Assembly (NCBI GenBank): GCA_009783555.1
Contig: WRDH01000014.1
Span: 1-59,439, forward strand
Length of the DNA: 59,439 nucleotides
Source: Oscillospiraceae bacterium
GTDB lineage: Bacteria; Bacillota; Clostridia; Oscillospirales; Oscillospiraceae
Reading direction: 5' to 3'
Under the pieces are notes generated by a model. The model had not been told where the DNA came from. It worked only from the letters and a program-made list of their open reading frames with translations, and did not search any database. Positions 43,896 through 52,260 of the stretch are shown in pieces (the stretch's first letter is position 1; every line of letters starts with the position of its first letter). The position numbers and the translations under genes are program-made.

Positions 43896-45947
43896 ATGGC
43901 ATATACCACAGAAAACATCCGCAATATAGCTCTACTCGGTCACGGAAGCAGCGGTAAAACAACCCTTGCTGAAAATATTCTTTTCCTAACAGGCTCAGCG
44001 GACAGGCAAGGAAAAGTGGCTGACGGAAACACTGTCGGAGATTCGGATTCCGAGGAAATCAAGCGTCAGATTACCATATACCTGGCAACAATGTTTACAC
44101 AGCACAAGGATTGCAAAATTAATATCTTAGATACTCCGGGATTTTTTGACTTTGCCGGAGAGGTGCTTGAGGCACTGCGTGTCGCAGACGCAGGCATTGT
44201 AATGTGCACAGCGAAAGACGGTATTAGCGTTGGATTTGAAAAGGGATGGAGTGCTCTATCGACAAGTAAGCTTCCGCGTGCGGCATATATATCAAAAATT
44301 GATGAAGAAAACGGTGATTTTGATGCAGTTTTGGCAGATCTCCGCAAGAAATACGGCTCATCGGTATGCCCATTAACGATTCCTGTGAAAAATGCTTCGG
44401 GAAAAATCGAAGGGATTTACGACCTTGTCTACCGTAAAGCTTACTCGTTTGAAGGCGGCAAGCAAAAAGAAATCCCCGTACCCGACAGCATGAAAGAAGA
44501 GCTTGAAGAAATATATGAATCATTTAACGAAAGTATTGCGGAAACATGCGAAGAACTCATGGAAAAATACGGCGAGGAATACACAACCGCCGAAATAATA
44601 AAGGGTGTTAAAATCGGCCTCAAAGACCTCACACTATTTCCGGTGTTTTGCGGCTGCGGCACAACGGGCTTGGGCACAATACCATTACTTGACGCAATAA
44701 CGGATTTCTTCCCGTCACCGCTTGACAGAAAAGAGTTCACCGAAGACGGAAATGAACTGGTAGTCGATCCAAACGGCACGACATGCGCTATCGTATATAA
44801 AACACTGTCTGACCAATATGGTAAATTCAGCATGTTTAAGGTTCTTTCGGGTAGAGTCACATCAGACATGCAGCTTGTGAATACAAGGACAGGCTCGACA
44901 GAAAAAATGAATAACATCTTCAAAATGCAAGGCAAGAAAAACATTGAAACAAAAGAAATCATCTGCGGTGATGTCGGTGCAGCCTCAAAGCTGTCCGACA
45001 CAAAAACAAGCGATACATTAAGTGATCCGAAAAATAAAATCACCGCGAGGAGAATAGAGTTTGCACCTCCATGTTATTCGATGGCAATATCTCCGAAAAC
45101 AAAAGGACAGGAAGATAAAATCGCAACCGGTCTCACCAGACTCGGTGAAGAAGATGTTACATTCACATTCTTAAATAACCCTGAAACAAGACAATTTGTC
45201 CTGTCCGGGGCAGGGGATATTCAACTTGATGTATTGTGTTCCAAGCTTAAGGATAAGTTTGGTGTGGAAGTTACTCTATCGCCTGCGAGAGTGCCGTACC
45301 GCGAGAAAATCCGTAAAAAAGTATCAGTGCGGGGGCGTCATAAGAAGCAATCGGGCGGAGCAGGTCAATTTGGTGATGTAGTAATGGAATTTGAACCGGG
45401 CGAAACAGAGGACCTAATCTTTGAAGAAAAAATCTTCGGAGGAAGCGTTCCGAGAAATTTCTTCCCGGCTGTTGAAAAAGGCTTAAAAGAGAGTATACAA
45501 CGTGGCGTACTCGCAGGTTATCCGCTTGTATTCTTGAAAGCTACACTCGTTGACGGCTCTTACCATTCGGTTGATTCAAATGAGTTGTCATTTAAACTTG
45601 CTGCTCAACTGGCATATAAAGAAGGGATTCCGCAAGCAAATCCCGTACTCTTGGAGCCGATAGGCAGGTTGACAGTTACAATACCCGAAAACTACACAGG
45701 TGATATAATGGGTGACATTCCAAAGAGACGTGGCAGCACAATGGGCATGAGTATAAACTCTGAGGGTATGCAGGTAATTGAAGCAGAAGTTCCAATGGGT
45801 GAGATGTCAAGCTACGCGATAGATTTACGGTCAATGACACAAGGACGGGGCTCATTCACAATAAAATTCGAACGCTATGAAGAAGCACCTGCACCTGTTC
45901 AAGCGAAAATCATTGAAGAATCAAAGTACCTGACAGAGACCGAATAA
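43896..45947 (+). CDS. Elongation factor G-like GTPase
   Basis: A 683-residue five-domain translational GTPase of the FusA2-like branch. G1 is GHGSSGKTT (about 14-22), G3 DTPG in ILDTPGFFDFAGEV, while G4 reads SKID (YISKIDEENGDF) with Ser for the usual Asn. Domain IV has GSYHSVDSNELSFKLAAQLAYKEG and domain V PKRRGSTMGMS. The ATG at 43896 is behind GAAAGGA; a TTG at 43884 overlaps the spacer. Not the housekeeping EF-G, since no str operon genes are near; role in translation or ribosome rescue is unknown. Confidence 0.85.
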   Translation: MAYTTENIRNIALLGHGSSGKTTLAENILFLTGSADRQGKVADGNTVGDSDSEEIKRQITIYLATMFTQHKDCKINILDTPGFFDFAGEVLEALRVADAGIVMCTAKDGISVGFEKGWSALSTSKLPRAAYISKIDEENGDFDAVLADLRKKYGSSVCPLTIPVKNASGKIEGIYDLVYRKAYSFEGGKQKEIPVPDSMKEELEEIYESFNESIAETCEELMEKYGEEYTTAEIIKGVKIGLKDLTLFPVFCGCGTTGLGTIPLLDAITDFFPSPLDRKEFTEDGNELVVDPNGTTCAIVYKTLSDQYGKFSMFKVLSGRVTSDMQLVNTRTGSTEKMNNIFKMQGKKNIETKEIICGDVGAASKLSDTKTSDTLSDPKNKITARRIEFAPPCYSMAISPKTKGQEDKIATGLTRLGEEDVTFTFLNNPETRQFVLSGAGDIQLDVLCSKLKDKFGVEVTLSPARVPYREKIRKKVSVRGRHKKQSGGAGQFGDVVMEFEPGETEDLIFEEKIFGGSVPRNFFPAVEKGLKESIQRGVLAGYPLVFLKATLVDGSYHSVDSNELSFKLAAQLAYKEGIPQANPVLLEPIGRLTVTIPENYTGDIMGDIPKRRGSTMGMSINSEGMQVIEAEVPMGEMSSYAIDLRSMTQGRGSFTIKFERYEEAPAPVQAKIIEESKYLTETE

Positions 45948-46001
45948 ATTATTAAGCAAGAAACAAAAAGGGGGTGGCCGGGCACGGCTGCCCCTAACCC
46001 G

Positions 46002-46044
46002 TCATTGCGAACCGTCCGCAGACGGTGTGGCAATCCACAATTAA
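46002..46044 (+). repeat. Dispersed repeat family B, copy 4
   Basis: CGTCATTGCGAACCGTCCGCAGACGGTGTGGCAATCCACAATT, behind a GGGGGTGGCC..GGCTGCCCC hairpin. Similarity with copy 5 continues about 35 bases downstream. Confidence 0.85.
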
Positions 46045-46112
46045 GTCAAGCCGGTTATTTACTATATTTTATATAAGGTATTAGATTTAAAGACTTATGA
46101 AAGGGGTTTACA

Positions 46113-47924
46113 TTGGAGTTCATTCGCAATTTATTAAACCAAATACAGACAGCTATAGCGGGGCTTGATGGTGGTGTCATGGCGATTGCGACAATGCTGA
46201 TACGATTCATTTTACCTGTTCTAGCTATAGTTATCATTGTCCGGTGTGCAAGGTCTCTGTTGCGTGAGAAAAGTGAAGAAGAGATTTGGGGACAGCTCCG
46301 GCTTCCGAACGGCATCCTTCTCGACTTAAATTACTGGGAAAATGTCATAGGACGTGCAAAATCATCTGATGTATATATGGAATATCCCACAATATCGCGC
46401 AATCACGCTGCTCTGATTCGTGATGATAAAGCCAATTGGCGCGTATATGATGTAGAATCAAAAACAGGTGTTATAGTCAACGGCAAACAAATAGAAAGCA
46501 AAGAAGGGGTAGCTGTTAACTCAGGCGACAGTATAGAACTTGGCGGAGTCTCAATGGTATTTACCGCAGCCGATAACACTGACGAATACGAGCAAGCTGC
46601 AAGCAGAACAAGACCCGGTCAGTTTTATAAGCAATACATAACACTTTTTTACCTGACACTTTTTCAAATTCTACTTGGCTTACAGTTATGCATAGCAGCA
46701 GGTGATTCACTGACTATGATACTGCCGGTATGCTTTGTTTCATTGATAGCACTTACATGGGCATGTTACTTTTTTACTTGCATTATAAAGAGAATAGCAT
46801 TCGAAATAGAAACCATCGGGTTTTTCCTTTCTACTATAGGGCTTTCCGTTATAGCGACAGGGTCACCAAATGAGATCGGCAGACAAATTCTTTTTATTGT
46901 GCTGGGGTTGGTATTTTTCTTTATCATGGGCTGGTTTATGCGGGATTTAGACAGAGTGAAGTTGATTCGGCGCCCGATTGCATTGGTGGGACCTGTTTTT
47001 CTTGCGATTACACTCCTTTTCGGTGTAAGAATAGGCGGAGCGATTCGTTGGATAAATATTGCAGGAATGCAGTTTCAACCCTCGGAGTTTGTAAAAATTG
47101 CCATTGTCTTTGCAGGTGCGGCAACACTTGAACGCTTGTTCGCCCGAAGAAACATATTCATCTTTCTTGGTTTGATGGGTATTTGTCTTGGCTTTCTTGC
47201 ATTGATGAATGATTTTGGCTCCGCAATGATTTTCTTCGTAGCATATCTTGTTATCGCATACATGCGCTCGGGTGATTTTGCTACGATTGCCTTAAGCATT
47301 GCAGGTGCAGGTTTTGCAGGTCTTGTAGCATTAGCGTCAAGACCGCATATCGCAGGACGCTTTGCAAGTTGGGGCAGAGCGTGGGAGTTTGTTAATGAAC
47401 GAGGTGGATATCAGCAGACACGCGCTATGACAGCGGCGGCAAGTGGTGGATTATTCGGTGTTGGTGCCGGGAACGGCTGGTTCCATAGAATTTTTGCAGG
47501 GGACTCAGACTTGGTTTTTGCCGTAGTTAGTGAGGAGCTGGGATTGATTGTCGCACTTGCAGCGGTAGCGGCGGTTGTTGCTTTTGCTGTTTTTTCAGTC
47601 CGGTCTGCCGGTGTTGCCCGCAGCTCTTTTTATGCAATTGCGGCATGCGCTACATCAGCGATTTTAGTCTTTCAAATGCTGCTTAATGTGCTTGGTTCAA
47701 TGGATATACTCCCGTTTACCGGAGTGACCTTCCCGTTTGTATCAAAAGGCGGCACAAGCCTTGTCGCATGCTGGGGTATGCTTGCCTTCTTCAAAGCTGT
47801 TGATACAAGACAAAACGCAAGCTTTGCGGTAAGGACACCAAAACGCCCGAAATACAGCGGCGGAGGTTCAATCATTTACAAGGAACCGGAAGACACGTCT
47901 TGGGAAGGCGGTGATGACGAATGA
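46113..47924 (+). CDS. rodA: FHA-domain RodA/FtsW/SpoVE-type SEDS glycosyltransferase
   Basis: A 603-residue fusion. One membrane helix (about 24-46), a cytoplasmic FHA domain (about 60-152; VIGR 78-81, SRNH 95-98, NG 123-124), then a ten-helix SEDS polymerase core with GGAIRWINIAGMQFQPSE, the catalytic-type Asp in GDSDLVFAVVSEELG and PFTGVTFPFVSKGGTS. SEDS enzymes polymerise lipid II and work with a class B PBP, here the next gene, which overlaps by 4 bases. FHA domains bind phosphothreonine, so Ser/Thr-kinase control is likely. TTG start behind GAAAGGGG. Confidence 0.93.
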   Translation: MEFIRNLLNQIQTAIAGLDGGVMAIATMLIRFILPVLAIVIIVRCARSLLREKSEEEIWGQLRLPNGILLDLNYWENVIGRAKSSDVYMEYPTISRNHAALIRDDKANWRVYDVESKTGVIVNGKQIESKEGVAVNSGDSIELGGVSMVFTAADNTDEYEQAASRTRPGQFYKQYITLFYLTLFQILLGLQLCIAAGDSLTMILPVCFVSLIALTWACYFFTCIIKRIAFEIETIGFFLSTIGLSVIATGSPNEIGRQILFIVLGLVFFFIMGWFMRDLDRVKLIRRPIALVGPVFLAITLLFGVRIGGAIRWINIAGMQFQPSEFVKIAIVFAGAATLERLFARRNIFIFLGLMGICLGFLALMNDFGSAMIFFVAYLVIAYMRSGDFATIALSIAGAGFAGLVALASRPHIAGRFASWGRAWEFVNERGGYQQTRAMTAAASGGLFGVGAGNGWFHRIFAGDSDLVFAVVSEELGLIVALAAVAAVVAFAVFSVRSAGVARSSFYAIAACATSAILVFQMLLNVLGSMDILPFTGVTFPFVSKGGTSLVACWGMLAFFKAVDTRQNASFAVRTPKRPKYSGGGSIIYKEPEDTSWEGGDDE

Positions 47925-49252
47925 GAAAAGTAAAATCACGATCCTTTTCTATATTAATACTGGTAGCTATCGCAATTCTGGGAATGGGTTTCTATGTGGG
48001 AAGATACATTGTCTTTGGCAGTCAGTGGGCTTCAGCTCCTTTTAACCAAACCGTATTTCAAAGAGGAATACTCAATGTAGGGGTAGTAACCGACCGGAAC
48101 GGTGTAATCCTCGCGGATGTGACAGATGGCAGAAGGACATTCGCAAGCAACGCCGATGTACGCAGATCTACTCTTCATGTTGTGGGAGACTTGGAAGGAA
48201 ATGTAGGAACAGGTGCTCTGACTGCGTTTGCTTCGGATTTAGCTGGTTTTAACTTGATAACGGGTTCATATTCGTTATTTGGCTCGGGGAACAAAGTTTC
48301 GTTGACAATAGATTCTGAAATAAATACCGTTGCACACAGAGCTCTTAATGGACGGCGAGGTGTTGTTTTAGTCAGCAACTACAAAACAGGGGAAATACTC
48401 TGTATGGTCTCAAATCCGTCCTTTGACCCTGCCAACCCACCTGATGCTTCAACAATATCGGAGTTGACAGATCCCTATGTTAACCATGCCATTCAATCGT
48501 CGTTTGCTCCGGGTTCAACCTTTAAGCTAGTAACAGCAGCAGCAGCTATCGAACAAATAAACGATGTGTATGATTATATTTTTGAATGCACAGGGTCGCT
48601 GGAAATAGGAAATGACACATTGATTTGCCGTCACGGACCGCACGGCACTTTGGACATTGAACGAGGTATGCGCGTTTCATGCAATATTGTTTTCGGCGAA
48701 TTAGCTCTTTTATTAGGCACAGAAGTAATGGCGGAGTATACCGGGAAATTTGACCTTTCCGGCAGCATATCGGTGAGTGGTATCAGAACGGCATCCGGGC
48801 GTTTTGATGATGAAGCGGCAGACGGCAGTATATTTCTTGCATGGTCAGGCATCGGGCAGCATGAAATAGAAGTCTGCCCGGTAACGATGCTGCAATTTGC
48901 CGGAGCAATAGGAAATGAAGGGCGTACCGCAAGGTTGCATTACTTAAAAAGAACCGGAATATCTTCGCTATTCCCCCCGGTGTCCGGAAGATTAATCAGT
49001 CGGGAAACAGCCGTACATCTCAACGGTTTACTTGATATACCGGAAAACCAGACCGTCTCCGGCTTTGATATTCGCGCAAAAACCGGAACGGCTCAAATTG
49101 ACGGCAGAGACCCCCATGCATGGTACGTCGGATACATAGCAAATCCGGATTATCCGTATGCATTCGTTGTAATGGTCGAGCACGGCGGCAGCGGTGCCAG
49201 TGTAGCACGACCGGTAGCAACAAGGGTTTTGCAAGCTATTGTGAATAGGTAG
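47921..49252 (+). CDS. pbpA: Class B penicillin-binding protein (PBP2/PbpA type)
   Basis: A 443-residue D,D-transpeptidase. A membrane anchor (about 9-30) is followed by a short dimerisation region and the transpeptidase domain: STFK (199-202, Ser nucleophile), SCN (253-255) and KTGTAQ (near 390). ATG overlaps the rodA stop as ATGA, giving a SEDS-PBP pair for elongation or sporulation wall synthesis. The compact size matches actinobacterial/clostridial PbpA partners of FHA-linked RodA. Confidence 0.93.
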   Translation: MRKVKSRSFSILILVAIAILGMGFYVGRYIVFGSQWASAPFNQTVFQRGILNVGVVTDRNGVILADVTDGRRTFASNADVRRSTLHVVGDLEGNVGTGALTAFASDLAGFNLITGSYSLFGSGNKVSLTIDSEINTVAHRALNGRRGVVLVSNYKTGEILCMVSNPSFDPANPPDASTISELTDPYVNHAIQSSFAPGSTFKLVTAAAAIEQINDVYDYIFECTGSLEIGNDTLICRHGPHGTLDIERGMRVSCNIVFGELALLLGTEVMAEYTGKFDLSGSISVSGIRTASGRFDDEAADGSIFLAWSGIGQHEIEVCPVTMLQFAGAIGNEGRTARLHYLKRTGISSLFPPVSGRLISRETAVHLNGLLDIPENQTVSGFDIRAKTGTAQIDGRDPHAWYVGYIANPDYPYAFVVMVEHGGSGASVARPVATRVLQAIVNR

Positions 49253-49270
49253 ATACTAGAGTAGCTATTC

Positions 49271-49393
49271 AGAGGGTATCCGGAAAACTTTTAATAGTTC
49301 CAGCCAATGCACTAGCACTATAGTGAAAACTTGTATTGGTCGGCAAAGCTTGTGTGCTGACTGAAACTATCAAAAGTTTTCCGGATACCCTCT
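49271..49393. repeat. Fold-back repeat family E, copy 1
   Basis: A 123-base element with inverted ends AGAGGGTATCCGGAAAACTTTT; the arms pair for about 29 bases with one mismatch, and outer flanks (AGCTATTC / AAACAGCT) pair further. A second copy is at 51981-52103. No coding capacity. Confidence 0.88.
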
Positions 49394-49436
49394 AAACAGC
49401 TTTCTAGTGGTGCGATAACGAAATAACCAGCCCAAC

Positions 49437-49480
49437 CGTCATTGCGAACCGTCCGAAGACGGTGTGGCAATCTGCAATTT
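49437..49480 (+). repeat. Dispersed repeat family B, copy 5
   Basis: CGTCATTGCGAACCGTCCGAAGACGGTGTGGCAATCTGCAATTT, between pbpA and upp, close to copy 4 in sequence. Confidence 0.85.
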
Positions 49481-49520
49481 AGTTAAGCTGATTATTTAAT
49501 ACGTTTTATGCTGGTTAATT

Positions 49521-50147
49521 TTACTTAGTTCCGAAAATCCTATCGCCTGCATCGCCCAGTCCCGGTACGATGTAGCCGTGGTTGTTCAAGTGACCGTCTA
49601 CTGCGCAGGTTATTACTTCCACGTCCGGGTGCATTTCTTCCATTTTTTCTACCCCCGGCGGTGCTGACAATAGTGTTAGCAGTTTGATTGAACGTGCTCC
49701 CGCGTCTTTTAGGAATTGTGCGGCAGCGGCTGCGGTGCCGCCTGTTGCAAGCATCGGGTCGAGTATGAAGCAGTCGCGTTCTGCTATGTCGGGCGGCATT
49801 TTGCAATAGTATTCAACGGGCTGCAGGGTGTCGGGGTCGCGGTACAGCCCTATGTGTGCTACTTTTGCCGATGGTATCAGGCTAAGTATTCCGTCGACCA
49901 TGCCGAGTCCCGCGCGCAGAATGGGGACAAGAGCAAGCTTTTTACCTGCAAGAGCCATTACCGTAGCTTCCGCGACAGGGGTCATGACCTTAACTTCCTC
50001 AAGAGGTAAGTCCCTCATTGCTTCATAACACATTAACATTGACATTTCTCCGACAACCTCACGAAAGATTTTAACTCCTGTGTCAATGTCACGTAAAATA
50101 GTCAGCTTATGTTGAATCAGAGGGTGTGTAATTAGTGTAAGTGGCAT
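49521..50147 (-). CDS. upp: Uracil phosphoribosyltransferase
   Basis: A 208-residue salvage enzyme making UMP from uracil and PRPP. Seen: [14 protein letters not shown] (about 77-90), the PRPP loop [14 protein letters not shown] (about 128-141), and the uracil-binding C-terminus [25 protein letters not shown]. Its ATG shares a base with the uraA stop (TAATG), so it is translated with the permease. Confidence 0.97.
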   Translation of the reverse strand: MPLTLITHPLIQHKLTILRDIDTGVKIFREVVGEMSMLMCYEAMRDLPLEEVKVMTPVAEATVMALAGKKLALVPILRAGLGMVDGILSLIPSAKVAHIGLYRDPDTLQPVEYYCKMPPDIAERDCFILDPMLATGGTAAAAAQFLKDAGARSIKLLTLLSAPPGVEKMEEMHPDVEVITCAVDGHLNNHGYIVPGLGDAGDRIFGTK

Positions 50148-51490
50148 TATTTGTTATCCTCCGTTTCGGAAGCTGCGCTGTCAGCATCGGTGACCATACC
50201 GTTTTTTCTGTAATCATCCGCACCGGGAAGAACTTTGTTAAGGATGATACCGACTATTGCTGCAAGTGCCATTCCGAAGATGCTTATATCAACGGATCCG
50301 ATTCTGAACGGTACAACAGCGTCGCCGATACCAAGCACCAGAACAACAGCAGCAATAATGAGATTACGCGGTTTATGAAAGTCTACCCTGTTATCAACAA
50401 GCAGACGCACACCCACTGATGCAATCATACCGAACAGTATAATCGAAATACCGCCAATGATTGCCGTAGGTATTGTGCTTATTACCGCTGCGAGTTTTGG
50501 TATTAAGCCGAGGAGTATCGCAAAAACGGCGGCTATACGCATAATGGTTGGATTATACTGACGTGTCAGGGCAAGGACGCCTGTATTCTCCGAGTATGTT
50601 GTATTTGCAGGCCCGCCGAACATAGCCGACAGTCCGGATGCAAGACCGTCACCAAGTAAGGTGCGGTGCAAGCCCGGTTTTTTAAGGAAGTTACGGTTAC
50701 ATATCGAGTTTATTGCCATGACGTCGCCAATATGCTCAACCATTGTGCATATTGCAACCGGAGCGACAATCATTATTGCGCGAATATCGAACTTTGCGAC
50801 GGTAAATTCCGGAAGCCCAAACCATGCTGCTTTTGCAACACCTTCAAAGTCAATTAAACCGGGAGTGACTCCTGTTAATGTCAAGATAACCGCAATGATA
50901 TAACTGATCACTATTCCGATTAAAACAGGCAGTACTTTCATGAAGCCCTTCATAAATACACTAACTATAACTACAATCGAAAAACTCATAAGAGCCAGCA
51001 GCCAGCTTGTTGCATTTATATCATCGCCTCCGCCGGTACTCGCCATGTCAACCGCTATCGGCGCAAGAACTAATCCTATAACAATGATGATTGTACCGGT
51101 GATAATAGGTGGAAACCAGCTAATAATCTTTTCAGCTCCTACGAAGTATACCAAAACAGCCATTATAATATAGACTCCGCCGGCAGCGACTATTCCCCCC
51201 AGAGCACTTTGAAAACCATACATCGAGGCGGCAGCGATGATTGGTGCGATAAACGCAAACGAAGAACCCAGAAAAATAGGAACTCCACCTTTTGTTATAA
51301 GGTGGAACAACAGTGTACATACGCCTGCCATAAACAGAGCAACAGAGATACTCATTCCAAATGCCGATAGTATAATAGGTACTAGTATCGTGGCACCAAA
51401 CATGGTGAATGTGTGTTGTAAGCCCAGTATAACAGTTTTCCCTGTGCCTACATTTGGATCTCGCAGATCATTTTTGTCCCAAAACTTCAT
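50147..51490 (-). CDS. uraA: Uracil permease (NCS2 family)
   Basis: A 447-residue membrane carrier with about fourteen helices. [17 protein letters not shown] (about 23-39), the GSSFAFIAP segment, [16 protein letters not shown] (with substrate-binding Glu) and [20 protein letters not shown] (about 291-310) are NCS2 uracil-carrier motifs. The ATG at 51490 follows GGAGGG. Forms an import-salvage pair with upp. Confidence 0.95.
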   Translation of the reverse strand: MKFWDKNDLRDPNVGTGKTVILGLQHTFTMFGATILVPIILSAFGMSISVALFMAGVCTLLFHLITKGGVPIFLGSSFAFIAPIIAAASMYGFQSALGGIVAAGGVYIIMAVLVYFVGAEKIISWFPPIITGTIIIVIGLVLAPIAVDMASTGGGDDINATSWLLALMSFSIVVIVSVFMKGFMKVLPVLIGIVISYIIAVILTLTGVTPGLIDFEGVAKAAWFGLPEFTVAKFDIRAIMIVAPVAICTMVEHIGDVMAINSICNRNFLKKPGLHRTLLGDGLASGLSAMFGGPANTTYSENTGVLALTRQYNPTIMRIAAVFAILLGLIPKLAAVISTIPTAIIGGISIILFGMIASVGVRLLVDNRVDFHKPRNLIIAAVVLVLGIGDAVVPFRIGSVDISIFGMALAAIVGIILNKVLPGADDYRKNGMVTDADSAASETEDNK

Positions 51491-51619
51491 CAATGCACCC
51501 TCCATTTTTACGTTTTTATTTTGACAATTCCCTCTTAGTAAAATTGCTCTTGCGTGGTATACTACAATATATAGATGTTGATGTCAATGAGATAACAAGA
51601 TATTTGTAAAAAATATTTG

Positions 51620-51646
51620 CAGACAGGGGGACGGTTCATCTGTCTT
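51620..51646 (-). repeat. Dispersed repeat family D, copy
   Basis: GCAGACAG..GGGGGACGGTTCAT..CTGTCTTG, inverted relative to the copies at 15135 and 24700. Its end forms the start of the likely -35 box (TTGTGT, 51645-51650) of the cupin gene, 18 bases before TACAAT (51669-51674). Confidence 0.8.
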
Positions 51647-51714
51647 GTGTTTTATACCATTTAGATGCTACAATGTTGATACTCCCTTTAGGAGCAGATT
51701 AGGAGGAATATAAA

Positions 51715-51975
51715 ATGCAAATATCGGTAAGAAAACCAACGGAAGCGGAAATAGCGGCATTCAGCATGAAACCCACATGGGGTTGTGGGGTATCAGAGTT
51801 TAACTGGCACTACGATGACCGTGAGCAGTGCATCTTAACAGAGGGAGAAGTCACAGTTGAATACAATGGCACAAGCGTCAGCTTCGGAGCCGGTGACTAC
51901 GTTGTATTCCCCAAAGGCTTATTCTGCGTCTGGAAGGTGACTAAACCTGTGCAAAAACACTACGAGTTTGGGTGA
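51715..51975 (+). CDS. Small cupin-domain protein
   Basis: An 86-residue single-cupin protein of the DUF861/cupin_3 type. REQCILTEGEVTVEYNG (about 36-52) and FGAGDYVVFPKGLFCVWKV (about 57-75) are the two cupin boxes; the first has Cys and Glu but lacks the His pair of metal cupins. AGGAGG precedes the ATG. The stop codon lies at the outer edge of a fold-back repeat. Ligand unknown. Confidence 0.85.
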   Translation: MQISVRKPTEAEIAAFSMKPTWGCGVSEFNWHYDDREQCILTEGEVTVEYNGTSVSFGAGDYVVFPKGLFCVWKVTKPVQKHYEFG

Positions 51976-51980
51976 AACCG

Positions 51981-52103
51981 GTCAGAGGGTATCCGGAAAA
52001 CTTTAAATGCTTCCAGCCAATGCACTGCACGGTAGTGAAAACTTGCATTATCGGCAAAATTTGTGTGCGGACTGAAACCATTTAAAGTTTTCCGGATACC
52101 CTC
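51981..52103. repeat. Fold-back repeat family E, copy 2
   Basis: Inverted ends AGAGGGTATCCGGAAAACTTT with inner arm AAATG/CATTT and outer arm GGTC/GACC. Where it differs from copy 1 (49271-49393), both arms change together, keeping the stem paired. Confidence 0.88.
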
Positions 52104-52161
52104 TGACCAGTTTTCCATTTACGTACTGACCAATACGGTCAACACAACAAAAGGATTGCCA

Positions 52162-52204
52162 TATGGTATATAATTGCGCTATTCTGCTGCAATTATATAC
52201 CATA
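52162..52204. repeat. Perfect 16-bp inverted repeat
   Basis: TATGGTATATAATTGC (52162-52177) and GCAATTATATACCATA (52189-52204) with an 11-base loop, 8 bases before the -35 box of the next gene. It may be an operator or a small mobile element. Confidence 0.8.
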
Positions 52205-52211
52205 ATAATCG

Positions 52212-52240
52212 TTGACTTTCTGTTTTTACTATGCTACTAT
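52212..52240 (+). promoter_or_regulatory. Promoter of the AAA/DUF4143 gene
   Basis: TTGACT (52212-52217), 17 bases, TACTAT (52235-52240). Confidence 0.65.
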
Positions 52241-52260
52241 ACATCAAACGGAGGGTGTAA

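Noticed and set aside
44441-45043. A 200-codon open frame on the minus strand inside the EF-G-like gene
   Set aside because: It is fully antisense to a well-supported GTPase, has low-complexity composition and no ribosome site; it is a coding shadow.
45966-45997. Terminator after the EF-G-like gene
   Set aside because: GGGGGTGGCC..GGCTGCCCC pairs well but has no T tract; it may be part of the repeat region instead.
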